A stretch of DNA of 64,000 bases from Desulfothermus okinawensis JCM 13304 (GTDB taxonomy: Bacteria > Desulfobacterota > Desulfovibrionia > Desulfovibrionales > Desulfothermaceae): NCBI GenBank assembly GCA_001311565.1, contig BBBM01000010.1, positions 1-64,000 on the forward strand, in the 5' to 3' direction. The translations under genes and the position numbers were made by a program. Every line of letters starts with the position of its first letter. Positions within the stretch are counted from its first letter, which is position 1. Positions 1 through 10,246 of the stretch are shown piece after piece. The notes below the pieces were generated by a model. It worked only from the letters and a program-made list of their open reading frames with translations. It made no database searches and had not been told where the DNA came from.

Positions 1-307
1 CAGACCTTCATTGGTACTTGCTGTAAATAGTGCTACATATTCCCTGGGAAGTAGAGCGGATAAGCCTATGGTTTCGCCTGTTCTGCTCTGATAAATTTTT
101 ATAAGTTTATTGTCTTTACTGGGTAAAAGGTGGTCAACTGATCCATCCAATATCATAAAAATAGAATTTGTTTTAGAGCCATATTCAAAAAGAACAGTTG
201 GTGTGTTGTAGTGTATTAACTTACATATTTTGGATATTTTTTTCTAAATGTTTATCCTCCACTTCTTGTAATATATTTATCTTCTTTAAAAGAGATATAT
301 CTATCAT
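1..307 (-). CDS. Cyclic-nucleotide-binding-domain protein (partial, cut by window start)
   Basis: The reading starts at ATG 307 and runs off the window edge, so only about the first 100 residues are visible. They match the N-terminal half of a CRP-type cNMP-binding beta-roll: a strand reading SIFMILDGSVD, then KIYQSRTGETIGLSALLP, which resembles the phosphate-binding-cassette region. A T7 run at 237-243 must be read as six bases to keep the frame. It lies 12 bp after a second protein of the same fold and is probably the last visible gene of the Mrp transcript. Whether a DNA-binding domain follows cannot be seen, and the ligand is unknown. Confidence 0.65.
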
Positions 308-319
308 ATAATTGTCCTT

Positions 320-826
320 TTATACACTAAAGTCTACTATTGAAGATAGAATATCAATATCATCAATATTCCCTCTATCACCTATGGCTTTTATAACGTC
401 CTGGCTTTTGCTATAAGTTATCTTGTGGTAAAATTTTATCATTTCATAGTGGAACTTTAAACCAAAATTTAAGTTTTTTTCTAAATACATTTTCAAGCTG
501 TTCTATTGGGAAGGCAATGACTTCAGATGGTTTAAAACAGTATGCATTATGATATGTCTTCACTCCACAGAGGGCAGAAATTCCAAAAAAAAGTACCTGG
601 CCTTATATTTGATAGTATAAGCACCATCTCAGAACTTATTTCATGGGTAAGAGATATCTCCCCACTCACCATAAAGTATAGATTTTGTAACTTCGTATTT
701 TGCTTAAATATTTTTTTTGTCCTCACTAAAGATATGGAGCTGTCCAATAGTGGCTAACATTTCCAGTTCACTGTTATCAAATACACTTAAGGTTTCAAAT
801 CTTTTTAGCTCTTCTAATTTTACCAT
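320..826 (-). CDS. Stand-alone cNMP-binding-domain protein downstream of the Mrp antiporter
   Basis: About 167 residues after three homopolymer repairs (T8 at 711-718, A8 at 585-592, T7 at 474-480). The core reads LYFMVSGEISLTHE and PGTFFGISALCGVKTYH, a cyclic-nucleotide-binding beta-roll like the CRP sensor domain. The C-terminal tail is only a short helix ending VDFSV, with no helix-turn-helix, so this looks like a sensor domain without DNA binding. The start ATG (826-824) overlaps the stop of the upstream antiporter gene, implying translational coupling. Two such proteins in tandem at the end of an antiporter operon suggest a regulatory role on the transporter, which is inference. Confidence 0.6.
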
Positions 827-2592
827 AGAGTTTTCCCCAACAAGAATATTAATACCAAAAATATTCCCGATATGGCAGCCCCTATCCCTACTGGTAATAG
901 GTCTTCTTTTATGTCATAATATAGGGTCTCTTTTTTAATTTCCAGTTTTTTGCCACTGACTCCTTTAAATAGCCAGATGTTTACAAATATAAATAATGCA
1001 ATATTTGCTATAAAATCACTAAATAGTCCTGCAATGGTCTTAACTAGAGATATCACAAATTTATCTACCACATAGTTTATGGTGTTTAAAGATTTATCAA
1101 AGATCACATATAGCAGCCTTCCCCCTTTTCTGTAGAACCAATCAGTATCAAGTGAAATTGTATCTGTTCTTTTTAACATTGGCAAAAACAAGAAGAACAC
1201 AAGTGCTGAGAACATAAGTAGTTGTAGTTGTGTAATAAGGTGGGGTGCAGTATAGGCATTGTAATCTCCAACAGAATATGGTAATATTTTATATAAGGGT
1301 TTAGGATATACACCCAAAAATATGCATATAAATGACAAAAATGCCATTGCAATAAGCATGGATTTGTTTGTCTCACCAGGTCTAAGCCCCCTATCCTTTG
1401 CAAAAAAATACAAAATATGGGAACTTTATACCTGCGTGTAAAAAGACCCCGGCAGATGCCACTTCTAAGATAAGCCATGCCCACATAAGGTGCTGGTGAA
1501 CAGATGATTCAATGATCATTGATTTGGTAGTAAAGCCACTGGTTAAAGGAAAAGCCGATATTGACAAAGCACCAATACATCCAAAGAGCAGTGTGTACGG
1601 CATGGTCTTATATAGTCCCCCTAGCTCAGTACATTTGGATTTCCCTGTCATATACAACACCGCTCCTGCAGACATAAATAAAAGACCTTTGTACACAATA
1701 TGTGCAAATGCATGGGCTGCAGCACCATTTATGGCCATAGCTGTTCCTATACCTGCCCCGCATATCATAAATCCCACCTGGTTTATAATGGAATATGCCA
1801 GGATCCTCCTCATGTCATTTTCCAGTAGGGCATAGAAGATTCCATAGATGCTCATAAGACAACCAACAAAGATTAAAATTTCCCATCCAGGAAAGCCTCT
1901 AAGTAAGGTATAAACAGCAGTTTTTGTTGTATAAGCACTTAAAATCACACTACCTGTTGGTGTTGATTCTGGATATGCATCTGGAAGCCAGGCTCCCAGT
2001 GGTGGTGCTGCTGCATTCAGTAAAAATCCTATCAAAATTAGATAAGTAGCAGGATTATGTTCTGTAAATTTTGAAAATTCTACTGAATGTCCCTGACTTA
2101 TATACATGACTATCCCTGCTAAAAGACAGAGTCCCCCTAATATATGAACAAGGATATATCTGTATCCAGCTTCAATAGCCCTGTTGGTTTCCCTTGCAAG
2201 TATTAATATTACTGAGCCACTGCCATAAGTTCCCAGTAAAAATATAGGGTAATTATATCTCCTGAAAATACCACTCCAAGGGCTCCACCCATGTATATGA
2301 GTCCTGATAGTTGCTGTCTTAGGTCCTTTAAATAAAAACTGTAAATCCCAGTTGCAAACCCATATATTGTAAAAATATACCCAAATACCTTTGATAATTT
2401 GTCCACTCGAAGCAGGGTTAAATCAAATCCAAAAAATGAGATATTTAGATATGACCCTGTTTTTAAATTTAATATGTATAAAAATGCAATTGCAGGTGTA
2501 AAAATAACAATCCATCTCCTGGCTGCAGGTAGAAATATTGGAAGCACCAATGCTCCTAGAAAAAGTATAAATGCAGGAGGTATATGTACCAT
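820..2592 (-). CDS. Third Mrp antiporter-type subunit (NuoL/MrpD-like, long)
   Basis: Integral membrane proton/cation-translocating subunit of about 590 residues, the longest of three NuoL/M/N-like proteins in this operon. TM5 keeps the conserved glutamate (YFYWELMAV). The TM7 segment reads LLNAAAPPLGAWLPDAYP, so the usual lysine position is Asn. A downstream TTKTAVYTLLRG supplies another lysine. The C terminus carries extra helices and a loop with SLDTDWFYRKGG, typical of longer Mrp/Mbh-type subunits. A base is missing near 2215 (after MAV, stop otherwise) and A7 at 1402-1408 should be six. It follows the small gene at 2598-2863 and overlaps the cNMP gene. Probable Na+/H+ antiporter subunit; ion specificity cannot be read from sequence. 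Confidence 0.8.
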
Positions 2593-2597
2593 ATTCT

Positions 2598-2863
2598 TTA
2601 TCCCTGGTCTTTTATGTCTTTATTTTTATTGTAATAATCTGGATCTTTCTTTAGGAAGATCCCGCCTGCCTTTGCAATTAATATCAAGGCGATACATGAC
2701 AAAAATCCCAGAATTGCATAAAATCCAAAAAAAATTATCAATACCAAAATGTCCTTCCCTTTTTATAAATAATTCTGGTATTAATGTGAGTCCACAGGAT
2801 ATGTAGAGTAGCTTCCAGAGCAATTTTATGGTTTCAGGTCTTTCTAAAAAAATCCTTTTTCAT
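2598..2863 (-). CDS. Small two-helix membrane protein inside the mrp operon
   Basis: About 87 residues after repairing T7 and T8 runs. It starts MKKDFLERPETIK, then shows two hydrophobic segments (LLYISCGLTLIPEL and FFGFYAILGFLSCIALIL) and ends in a short charged tail. I do not recognise a named family. It sits with 5-13 bp gaps between two NuoL/M/N-like subunits on the same strand, so it is very likely co-expressed and probably an accessory subunit of the antiporter membrane arm. That role is inferred from position only. Confidence 0.6.
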
Positions 2864-2876
2864 ATAACAGTTCCTT

Positions 2877-4345
2877 TTATAATTTTAGTCCTATTGAAAT
2901 CAATTTATAAAAAAATATCTTGGTAGAAAAACAGGACAATTGAAATTAATGATGTAATTATCATGGGTATTATGCAACATATTGGAGCCTCTTTGTATGT
3001 TTCAATATTGCTTCCTTTATAGAAAAATCCCTTAAATACTATGGGCAAAAAAATAAACTCCATTTAAAAAAAGACGATACAAGTAAAACTACCAGTAAAA
3101 ATATACTGTGTGCATCCATACATCCCAACACAAGATACCATTTACTGTAAAAACCCCCGGTGGGCGGTAGACCTATTACACTCAAGGCACCAATTAAAAA
3201 GGTCAAAAATGTAATAGGCATCTTTTTACCAAGGCCATTTAATTGACTGATATATTTTTTTCCCAGTGGCAACATATATTGCCCCTGCGCCAAAAAAAAA
3301 GAGTAATTTTCCCAAAGGCATGCATGACTATGTGATAATACCACCCACCATCCCCCTTGGTGTAAGTAAAGATATACCCAGAATTATATACGATAGCTGG
3401 CTTATGGTGGAAAAGGCAAGTCTTCTTTTTAACTCGTCCTGGGACATGGCAATAAGCGATCCAACTAAAATGGTAAATGCTGCAATATATGCAGAATACA
3501 CACCTAGATTTAAACTTTTAATTAGTCCTACTCCGTATATTCCGGTAAATATTCTAATAATACTAAACACCCCAACTTTTACAACTGCAACTGCATGTAA
3601 TAGGGCACTCACAGGGGTAGGCGCAACCATTGCAGCAGGAAGCCATGAATGAAGAGGCATCATAGCTGCCTTTGCAAATCCAAATAAAAACATGAAAAAT
3701 AAAATGGTTAAGAGCATGGGAGATGCCTTCCCCATGAGGATTCCATTTGGTTGAAAATCCAAGGTGTGGGCATGGATATAACATATTATCATTGCCGGGA
3801 GAACCAGGCCAACTGATGTTGAAATGATGTAAGTTAAATACTTCCTTCCAGATATCTTTGCATCTTGATCTTGATGGTGGACAACTAAAGGATATGTGGA
3901 TAAGGAGAGTATCTCATAAAACATATACATTGTGAGCAGATTTGCTGAAAATGCAACTCCAATTGTAGAGGAGAGGGCCAGGGCAAAAAAAGCTAAAAAA
4001 TCTGGTTTGACTGTGTTCTTTTAGCCCCCTCATATAACCTATGGAATAAAGAGAGGTAACTATCCACAAAAATGATGCTACCAATGCAAAGGCAAGTCCA
4101 ATACCATCTACCTTGAAACTAATTGAGAGTCCAGGTGCCAACTTAAATAGGGGATAATAATATTGAACCCCTTTTAAAACCCCTGGAACCATTGAAGCAA
4201 TTATTGAAAACTTTACTATTCCAGCAAGAAAAGTCCAAGCTTCTCTAAAATTGGGTCTGTTATCCCCACATGATACAATGATTGGAATAACAAAAAGGGG
4301 CACCAGAATAGCAGCAAGAGGTCTTATAGAAAGAGTGAGTTCCAT
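2877..4345 (-). CDS. Second Mrp antiporter-type subunit (NuoM/MrpD-like)
   Basis: About 485 residues. The TM5 glutamate is present (MYMFYEILSLSTY), and the TM7 lysine motif is classical (FAKAAMMPLHSWLPAAM, then APTPVSALLHAVAVVKVGV). The middle also has the SQDELKRRLAFSTISQL signature of the NuoL/M/N family. All the residues needed for a proton half-channel are visible. The frame is broken at least six times: A7 near 3985, a missing C near 3335 (GGIIHIVMHAFGK is restored), A9 at 3292, T7 near 3255, and three runs in the last 300 bp. The start ATG is 2 bp from the stop of the preceding subunit. Confidence 0.85.
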
Positions 4346-4347
4346 GC

Positions 4348-5843
4348 CTAAATTCCTCTGGATACAAATGGTATTATTAAAGTAGATACTATTTTACCTG
4401 AGTACAAACCCAACACTATCAATATAACACAGACAAATAATAGACCAATTACCATATTTGTTGGGGCTTCTTGCGTCTTTATACCATCAGATGAGCCAGG
4501 TGGTCTTTACGGTTATTAAAGAGTGATTTTTCAAATATCCTGAAAAACAGTATTACGCTAAGTAGGCTGCTTAAAATAAGAGATGCAGCAAAAAAAGTAT
4601 TGTCTTGCTTCCATTGCTCCAATAAGTAGATACCATTTGCTGAAAAAACCACAGGTTGGCGGTATCCCAATAATTGACATACCAGCAATTACAAAGCCAG
4701 CACTGGTCCATGGCATGGTTTGAAATATCTCTTTCAAATTATCAACACTGAGTTCCTTTATTCTCCATGCAAAATTTCCTGCAGCTATAAAAAGCGCAAA
4801 GGTCATAAAGGCATCATTGATAATATGCAGAATTGCACCTGTAAGTGCTGCCTTGTTCCCAATCCATGCCCCTCCAACCATATAACCAATTTCAGATACT
4901 ATTATGTATGTTAACATCTTCTTTAAGTCTCTTTGACTCAGCGCCATAAGTGCTCCAAATATGATTGCTATGGATGCCAGAAGGACAACTTCATTTGAAA
5001 GGGTCAGTGTCCTGAATAGATAGTCATACCCAAAAACTGTAAACATGAGTCTTATCATCACATATACCATCACCTTGGTCATTAAAGGCGAGATTAATCT
5101 ACTGCTGGTGGTAGGGGCATATGTGTATGCATTTGGAAGCCATATGTGTAAGGGGAATAGGGCCATTTTTATCCACACCCCAACAATGCAAAAGATAAAT
5201 GCAACAAATATGGCCTGGGATTGATGAAGGTGTTTTATAATATTTGCAACATCACCCATGTTGAGTGAACCAGTCATCATATATAAATACCCCACCCCTA
5301 AAAGGTAAAAACTTGCACCAATAACACCAATAAATATATAGTTTAGACTGGCAATTGGCCCCCTTTTTTTTGTCTCCCAGGGCAATTTGGGCATATGCAG
5401 ATAAGGACGTAATCTCCAAGAGTACATATAGGTTAAATAGATCCCCAGTTATAACTACCCCCACAAGCCCTGTTATAAATAAGAGGTATAAGCTGTAAAA
5501 TGTACCTTTTTTTTTCTGGGAGGTCAATACTTACCTGGTTAAAGCTGGTAAATATATTTATAAGGGCGATAAATGTAATAAGTACTAAAATAGACCCATT
5601 TAATGTGTCGATTTTATATTCAATTCCTATTGGTGGAGGCCATCCACCCAGTTTATACTGTATTATCCCATGGGAGATAACGCTGTATAGGGTTATTATT
5701 GAAGATATAAAGGAGATGGTAATTGCCAGGATAGTAAGGGGTAGACACAGACGCTATCCACCCAATGGAGTCCCATTACAAAAAAATGCACACACAAGTG
5801 GCGTTATTACAATTAAGATGGGTACAAATTGATTTATATTCAT
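4348..5843 (-). CDS. mrpD: Mrp antiporter subunit D (NuoN/MrpD-like)
   Basis: About 490 residues, polytopic. Conserved ion-path residues are present: LFNLYVLLEITSLSAYA (TM5 Glu), IKMALFPLHIWLPNAY (TM7 Lys) and LMTKVMVYV (TM8 Lys). The MrpD-like SQRDLKKMLTYIIVSEIGY motif follows. The start ATG overlaps the mrpC stop as ATGA. The reading needs about six repairs; the N-terminal third (around 5740-5790) is the least certain because both an extra A and a missing base are needed there. The last helix (TNMVIGLLFVCVILIVLG) is reached only after one further repair near 4500. Confidence 0.85.
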
Positions 5844-6246
5844 CTCTCCCTAATCCTCATCCTGATCTCATCTTCTTCCAGTGTGTTGTATTCCTTATAT
5901 ATCTTTAAGGCAATGGCAAGTGCCACACCAAAGGTAGCCACAGATACAACTATTGCAGTAAGCATCAAGACATGAGGTAAGGGATTTATGTATTTTGATA
6001 TATCAATTGCATCAGGAGGTATTTCATGGTGGTGAGGAGGGAGTTCAATTATTGGAAGTGTTCCTCCTTTTTTATATCCCATAGAAATATAAAACAGGAT
6101 AATAGCTGTCTGGAAGATATTCATCCCAACCAATTTTTTTTATTAGATTATTTTTTTGCTATCATGGCATAGAGGCCAATCATCATAAGCACTATGTAAA
6201 GCCAATAATTGTATTTTCCTACAATTTCTCTTAATAAACCTTCCAT
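5840..6246 (-). CDS. mrpC: Mrp antiporter subunit C (NuoK-like)
   Basis: About 133 residues, with three hydrophobic segments of the NuoK/MrpC fold (LYIVLMMIGLYAMIAKN, then MNIFQTAIILFYISMG, then HVLMLTAIVVSVATFGVA). The second helix region NIFQTAIILF and the LPHVLMLTAIVV segment are MrpC hallmarks. The loop PPHHHEIPPDAIDISKY is longer than usual and rich in His and Pro. Two runs (A7 near 6152, A8 near 6134) must each lose one base. It lies 3 bp after the MrpB-like gene and its stop overlaps the mrpD start. Confidence 0.85.
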
Positions 6247-6248
6247 TT

Positions 6249-7080
6249 TTAAAGCCCTTCGTGGTGTTTTCCTTCAGATGCAATGTTTATATAGATAATT
6301 ATCATAACAGCCATAACTGCAATACCTACTCCAATCTCCACCCCAAGCATTCCAAGAGCCCTTGCCTTTATTGGATTAACAGGGAGTATCTCAGCCAGTT
6401 TTCCATAGTCCAGGAAGTGTCCTTTGAGTAAAAGACACAGGCATCCAATTCCTGCATAGATGAATACGCCCAGGGCACTCAAGATCCCAAGGGTCTTTTC
6501 GCTTATCTTTGCTATTGCGGTCTTTAGATTAAAGGTTATGGCAAGCAGTATTATTGATGCCCCTAAGATTACTCCACCTTGAAATCCTCCACCAGGGCTA
6601 AAGTCACCATGGGCAATGACATAAAGGGCATACAACTGAATAAAGGGGATTAAGACCCTGCTTACAGTTTTTATTATGAGATCATAAGGCACAAATTTGG
6701 AGTCAATTAATTCAAAATCCTCATCCCTTATATCCACATCATCCCGCTTAAAATAAATTACAACTCCAGTTGGCAGATGCCTGTAATAGACCCCTTCTTC
6801 CTCCCCTTGTTCATTAAAGATTCTAAGTAGTAAAAAACAGGTAAGGCCAGCGCAAAATATAACCGTGGTCTCAAACATGGTGTCAAAACCACGGTAGTCA
6901 GCAAGCACAGATGTGACTATATTGGGAACTTCAGTCTCTTCCACTGAATATTTGATGTAATGGGGAGATACGTGTAAGCTGGCAGGTGAATTTGGATCTC
7001 CCCACTCTGGGAATTCAGATGTGGCATAAATCAAGATTGCTCCACAGAGGATTGCAACAATGAGTGCAAGTTTTTTTCAA
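6249..7080 (-). CDS. mrpB: MrpB-type subunit with MbhE-like N-terminal half
   Basis: About 276 residues. The N-terminal part (a signal-anchor helix, then a soluble loop, then FDTMFETTVIFCAGLTCFLL) resembles the MbhE/MrpA C-terminal region. The C-terminal half is MrpB, with IAHGDFSPGGGFQGGVI followed by two more helices. Fused MbhE-MrpB architecture is known from Mrp/Mbh antiporter modules. I choose TTG at 7080 as start because reading the T7 run at 7071-7077 as six gives MKKLALIVAILCG, a normal first helix; it overlaps the previous stop as TTGA. Subunit of the membrane antiporter complex. Confidence 0.8.
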
Positions 7081-7322
7081 TCTTTGGTCCTCCTGGTGGT
7101 TCTAAATATTGCTGCTACAAAAAATACAGTTGACACCCCTGCACCAACAGATGCTTCAGTAAAGGCAACGTCAACTGCTCCCATTATTGCCCATAAAACA
7201 CACATCATAAAGCTATATGCCCCAAGTAAAATGGCGGTACCTAGAAGGTCCTTTACTGTTATGGCGCCTATTGCACAAACAATAATAAGCGCCAAAATGA
7301 TTAGGTCTAAAATCCAATACAT
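7077..7322 (-). CDS. MbhD/DUF4040-type subunit of the Mrp antiporter
   Basis: An intact 81-residue protein and one of the few unbroken genes here. It has three helices with the DUF4040 core (ITVKDLLGTAILLGAYS and AFTEASVGAGVSTVFFVAAI). The AFTEA motif carries the conserved Glu of this family, which corresponds to part of MrpA in fused systems and to MbhD in archaeal hydrogenases. The start ATG is 5 bp after the mrpG stop. Together with the next gene it replaces the C-terminal part of a long MrpA. Confidence 0.85.
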   Translation of the reverse strand: MYWILDLIILALIIVCAIGAITVKDLLGTAILLGAYSFMMCVLWAIMGAVDVAFTEASVGAGVSTVFFVAAIFRTTRRTKD

Positions 7323-7326
7323 GGTT

Positions 7327-7664
7327 TTATTTCTCCTGGTCTTTCTTTGTCCATGGCCTGAGTCCCGCCCTTATCCCGGCATCTACAATGGCGTGCGTGG
7401 CAGTTGGACTGGAAAGAGAGACAAAAAAATACTATTAATAACATCTTGAGTGAGACAATCAAATTTCCCCAGGTAAAGTGCTGGAGATTGTAGATAAAAA
7501 AAACCAATTACAAAGGACATGAGGCCCATTGTATCCAATTTCCCAGCAGGATGGAGCCTGGTATAGAAATCAGGCATTCTAATTATGCCAACAGTACCTC
7601 CTGTGAAGAAGATAAGGCCAATTATAAAGAAGATAATCGCTATGGTATTGATAATAACACTCAT
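7327..7664 (-). CDS. mrpG: Mrp antiporter subunit G
   Basis: About 111 residues. The N terminus has the MrpG helix and the conserved FTGGTVGIIRMPDFYTRLHP motif. After repairing T8 and T7 runs the C terminus becomes SSPTATHAIVDAGIRAG, which is the SP-AT-HA signature of the family. The unrepaired frames run into unrelated sequence, which supports the repair. Membrane subunit of the Mrp complex; 44 bp after mrpF. Confidence 0.85.
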
Positions 7665-7708
7665 TTAAAAACTCCTGATATTAAAGAAAACGCTGTTATT
7701 GCTAAAAT

Positions 7709-7987
7709 TCAGACTCTTCGTATAATCCCCGTTTTTTTATGAAAATATCTGGCAGCTGCAAGCACTGCAATAAAATTTAACAGTGCATAGGCAAGGGCAA
7801 TGTCAATGAACATATCCTCTCTCTGATAAATAAATCCAATTAATAGCAAAAAAACCACTGTCTTAGAGCCTATTGCATTTACTCCAACCAGCCTATCCAA
7901 TACAGTGGGTCCAAAAATTCCCCTGTATAGGGAAAATACCATCAAAATACAGATATAAACACCAATATAAGTGAATAAGTCTAGCAT
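7709..7987 (-). CDS. mrpF: Mrp antiporter subunit F
   Basis: About 92 residues with three helices and the MrpF signature: FGPTVLDRLVGVNAIGSKTV, then MFIDIALAYALLNFIAVLAA. Start at ATG 7987, 4 bp after the mrpE stop. As written the frame is open to TGA 7709. If the A7 run near 7737 is really six, the protein would end a few residues later with a different tail, so the exact C terminus is uncertain. Confidence 0.88.
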   Translation of the reverse strand: MLDLFTYIGVYICILMVFSLYRGIFGPTVLDRLVGVNAIGSKTVVFLLLIGFIYQREDMFIDIALAYALLNFIAVLAAARYFHKKTGIIRRV

Positions 7988-7991
7988 ATAT

Positions 7992-8490
7992 CTACTCCCC
8001 AAAAACTTTTGCAACCCTCTGTTCCATTTCCCCTGGCAGATCATCTGCACATGCCTTATCTATTGCATGGACCCTGAATTTTCCATCAGGATTTGCAGTA
8101 ATGGTTATTGTGCCTGGGGTGAGTGTTATGGAATTTGCCATTGTGACAATCGAAAAGTCTTTTTTTTAATCTGGTGTTAAATACAATTATGTGTGGATCT
8201 ATTTTATCCATTAAATCCCTTGAAAAGACTATTTTTAAGACATGGATATTTGCCTTTATAATTTGTAAAATTATCCATGGAAGGTATCCCAAAAATCTAA
8301 AAAAAAGTGGGGAGGTAATCATCTGTGGGATTTGAAAATAAAAGTTGTCCTGAAAGTAAGCTCACAATTGTAACAGATACAAAACCCAGAAAAAGAAGTA
8401 GGGGCTCAAATTTCCCAGATAAAGTTACCCACAAAATGGCCATAAAAAAAGAACGTAAGACAAAAGGATATGACTTTTTTTTAAGTCCAT
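7992..8490 (-). CDS. mrpE: Mrp antiporter subunit E
   Basis: About 164 residues after two repairs (A8 near 8300 and T8 near 8160). N-terminal hydrophobic helices are followed by YLPWIILQIIKANIHVLKIV. The conserved MANSITLTPGTITI segment of MrpE is restored in the C-terminal half. Start ATG 8490 lies 3 bp after the histidine kinase stop, so the kinase and the antiporter appear to form one transcript. First structural gene of the Mrp set (order E-F-G-MbhD-B-C-D-D-x-D). Confidence 0.85.
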
Positions 8491-8493
8491 GGT

Positions 8494-9568
8494 CTATTTT
8501 CCCTTTGGAATAGTAATGAAAAACTTTGAGCCTTCTCTCTCTTTAGACTGAAAGCCAATGTCTCCGCCAAGCTTGCCCATTATTTCCCTGCATAGGGCAA
8601 GCCCAAGTCCTGTACCCTCACCAGCAGGCTTGGTTGTGAAGAAAAATTCGAATATCCTATTTTGTCTATCCTCAGGTATGCCAATTCCATTGTCCCCAAT
8701 GGTCACCTTTATGTAATCTCTGTCTTCTTTGGTTTCAACTACTATCTTTCCCTCTGATATTCCCTTCTTCCTAATGGCATATATGGCATTGGTGATGAGA
8801 TTTATAAGCACCTGTTGAAGAAGTCCACTATTTGAACTAATTGCATTTGTGGTGTGTCCATACTGTTTTTCAAGCTTAATCCTGGGGGACTTTAATTCAG
8901 GTCCTATAAGCTTTAATGTGTTCTCTATTAAATTAGTCAAATTTACCTGTTGATGCTCCTCGTGTGGACTCCTCACAAAGGTCAAAATTTCGTTGGTAAT
9001 ATCGCTGCTCCTCTGGGTTTGATTTTCAATCTCTTCAAAAATCTTTTCCAGTTCTTCTCCGTCTGGTCCCAGTCTTTCTAGATTGTCCTTTACCAATACC
9101 TTGCCCCACCCAGAGGCCTGATTTATTATTGCAAGGAGATTTTTTTACTTCATGGACGATTCCTGCGGCCAATTGTCCAATCTCTGCCATCCTTTCAAGT
9201 CTTATAAGACTCTCATGAATTGAACTGAAATTAATATAACTTTTAGGTGTTCCAATCCAGAGCACACTATCTTTTTCTTCTTCTAAATAACAACTCTTCA
9301 CCATAAATTGAAAGATGTATTCATATCTTTTACCAGAATAGGATAAAAATGTTAGTTCCTTCTCACCCCCTCTCTCTTTTAATAACAGATCTTTTTCTAA
9401 TATATAATCTCTCATGTTCTTTCCAATCAGATATTCAGATGGAAATTCGACTATCTCCTCTAGTCTAAAATTTACAACAAGAAAATTTAGATCTGTATCT
9501 GTTAGAAAAATGATTTCATTACTGAACTGAAGGATGTCTTTTAATATGTTTTTATTAACTAAGTTCAT
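8494..9568 (-). CDS. PAS-containing sensor histidine kinase co-transcribed with mrp
   Basis: About 357 residues without obvious membrane segments, so probably cytoplasmic. Residues 1-110 resemble a PAS sensor domain. The H-box reads AAGIVHEVKNLLAIINQ after an A7 run near 9140 is shortened, with the phospho-acceptor His at about residue 139. The ATPase domain shows the N-box (VLINLITNAIYAI), G1 (GDNGIGIPED) and G2 (GEGTGLGLAL). It follows the response regulator by 26 bp and precedes mrpE by 3 bp. The signal is unknown; the link to ion transport is inferred from the operon. Confidence 0.85.
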
Positions 9569-9594
9569 TGATTCAATTGTAAATACGTATGAAA

Positions 9595-10096
9595 TTACTC
9601 TTCAATGCCATATATCTTTTTTTAACTTTTTAAGGGCCTTTTTTTATGCCCCTTGCTCCCAGCCCAGATCTATATATGTCTTCCACCTCTTTTTTTTAAA
9701 TTTCTCACCTTGTAATTTCATTTTAAACTCATATGCCTCTTTAATAGTTTCCACTAATTCATCATAGTCAATAGGTTTTAAAAGGTATTTATACGCATCA
9801 TGTTTTCCGCTTTCCAAAGCACTTTCTATTGATCCGTGACCTGTTAAAACTATACATTGTAAAAAGGGCTGGATTTCTTTAAGTCGTCTTTGTGTCTCCA
9901 CTCCATCTATGCCTGGCATTTTTAGGTCAACTACAGCTACATCAAAGTTTTCATTAGAGGCAGTCTGAACGGCTTCTTCCCCGGAAAATGTAGCTTTTAC
10001 TGTAAAGCCTTCTCTCAGCAATCTCTTGGCAAGGTACTCAACAAGTGTCTGCTCATCATCAATTAACAATACTTTTACATCTTTCCTATCTTCCAT
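9595..10096 (-). CDS. Single-domain-type response regulator
   Basis: About 165 residues. The REC domain is complete: LLIDDE acidic pocket, phospho-acceptor Asp in VAVVDLKMPG (about residue 57), Thr in VLTGHG and Lys in LLKPID. After the REC domain only a short helical tail follows. Repairing three A/T runs gives a tail ending LKKLKKIYGIEE and a stop at 9595. No DNA-binding or effector domain is visible, so its output may be by protein contact. It is the first gene of the kinase-mrp transcript. Confidence 0.82.
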
Positions 10097-10208
10097 TACA
10101 TGACTCCTTTTTCAAGGTGGATTAAAGACTAAACAAAAATAAAAAAAAATGTCAATATGAAAAATAAAAATAAAATCTGTTATATCCCAATCAATTGGCT
10201 GAAAACAC

Positions 10209-10238
10209 AAAAAAGGAGGAGTAACTCCTCCTTTTTTT
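10209..10238 (-). terminator. Intrinsic terminator after asd
   Basis: A 7-bp stem GGAGGAG / CTCCTCC (10215-10221 with 10225-10231), a 3-nt spacer, flanked by A6 and T7, so it can work on both strands. It lies 9 bp beyond the asd stop on the minus strand and ahead of the response-regulator operon. Confidence 0.85.
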
Positions 10239-10246
10239 CATCCAGT

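Noticed and set aside
7709-8050. Upstream start for mrpF at 8050
   Set aside because: The extra 21 residues overlap mrpE and lack family similarity; ATG 7987 follows the mrpE stop by 4 bp.
820-8490. NADH dehydrogenase (complex I) operon
   Set aside because: NuoL/M/N-like and NuoK-like subunits occur, but with MrpB, E, F and G partners and no NuoB, C, D, E, F, G, H or I. This is an Mrp antiporter.
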